Shown piece by piece: positions 5,159 through 5,386 of a stretch of DNA of 5,386 nt. How positions within the stretch are numbered: the first letter of the stretch is position 1; the number at the start of each line of letters is the position of its first letter. The DNA comes from an uncultured Collinsella sp. (GTDB lineage Bacteria; Actinomycetota; Coriobacteriia; Coriobacteriales; Coriobacteriaceae), in NCBI GenBank assembly GCA_900554455.1, contig USHT01000093.1, forward strand, positions 1 to 5,386, read 5' to 3'. The position numbers and the translations under genes were made by a program. The notes below the pieces were generated by a model. The model had not been told where the DNA came from, did no database searches, and worked only from the letters and a program-made list of their open reading frames with translations.

Positions 5159-5386
5159 TTATCGGAGAATGAGGCTCTCTCTCTCGGGACCTACGGACAC
5201 ATAGCCGATGGGGCAGCCGATGGCGCGCTCCACGTATTCGACATAGCGCCGCGCGGCCTCGGGCAGATCCTCCCAGCGGCGGGCGCCGGAGATGTCACAC
5301 TGCCAGCCGGGCATATACTCCATGACGGGCTTGGCGCGGTCGAGGAGGATGGGGAAGGGGAAATCGTCGGTCTGCACGCCGTCGAT
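5159..5386 (-). CDS. purA: Adenylosuccinate synthetase, C-terminal 75 residues (truncated by the window)
   Basis: This is the end of the enzyme that joins IMP and aspartate with GTP to make adenylosuccinate, the substrate of the neighbouring PurB. The frame is open to the right edge; the GTG at 5377 is an internal valine, not a start. Recognisable family features are VMEYMPGW (matching the YExxPGW segment), the LPEAARRYVEYVERAIGCPI helix with its conserved LP-x-A-x-x-Y-V pattern, and the terminal VSVGPERES, equivalent to the S-x-GPDR-x-E end of PurA. The nucleotide-binding and catalytic N-terminal parts are outside, so only the identity of the C-terminus can be judged. A terminator follows the stop at once. 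Confidence 0.93.
   Translation of the reverse strand: MDGVQTDDFPFPILLDRAKPVMEYMPGWQCDISGARRWEDLPEAARRYVEYVERAIGCPIGYVSVGPERESLILR

Noticed and set aside
3865..5172. 435-codon open frame on the plus strand opposite purB
   Set aside because: Low-complexity Ala/Val/Gly/Glu-rich translation, expected opposite a GC-rich gene; purB on the minus strand carries all catalytic motifs, a promoter and a ribosome site.

Overview
The window looks like chromosomal DNA of a GC-rich member of the Clostridia, most likely an Oscillospiraceae/Ruminococcaceae-type gut anaerobe (Oscillibacter, Flavonifractor and relatives). This rests on the sequence style of the S-layer-homology (SLH) protein, the Clostridia-like PurA and PurB proteins, strong AGGAGG-type ribosome binding sites and sigma-A-type promoters. 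The assignment is by family resemblance only; no search was run.

Layout. Positions 2-2398 (+) hold the 3' part of a large SLH-domain surface protein whose beginning lies before the window. It converges on a 202-codon minus-strand gene (3081-2473) with a phage-tail-like N-terminal module. The two share a 12-bp bidirectional terminator at about 2435-2474. Positions 3092-3642 carry no gene long enough for routine calling but are dense with signals: paired stem-loops in the leader of the phage-like gene, then a compact convergent two-promoter locus (about 3290-3613). Positions 5061-3643 (-) are purB (adenylosuccinate lyase). Positions 5386-5159 (-) are the last 75 codons of purA (adenylosuccinate synthetase). 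purA and purB, both on the minus strand, are separated by a terminator and a purB promoter.

The most interesting part is 3290-3613, which I interpret as an unannotated type I toxin-antitoxin locus. A minus-strand promoter with an extended -10 drives a short mRNA. That mRNA encodes a 31-residue peptide with a basic N-terminus and one hydrophobic segment, preceded by a near-perfect extended Shine-Dalgarno sequence buried in a 7-bp hairpin with a GNRA tetraloop. Facing it, a plus-strand consensus promoter (TTGACA-16-TATAAT) drives a putative antisense RNA of about 100 nt that ends in a hairpin covering the last codons and stop of the peptide gene. The two putative transcripts begin with nearly the same sequence, because a 27/29-bp imperfect inverted repeat sits at the two predicted start sites. 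A longer toxin mRNA could therefore fold back on itself, end to end. The layout resembles the convergent txpA/RatA and par (fst) systems, but I do not recognise the peptide as a named family.

purA and purB together catalyse the two steps from IMP to AMP; PurB also acts earlier in IMP synthesis. The S-layer, phage-like and small-peptide genes have no evident functional link to them.
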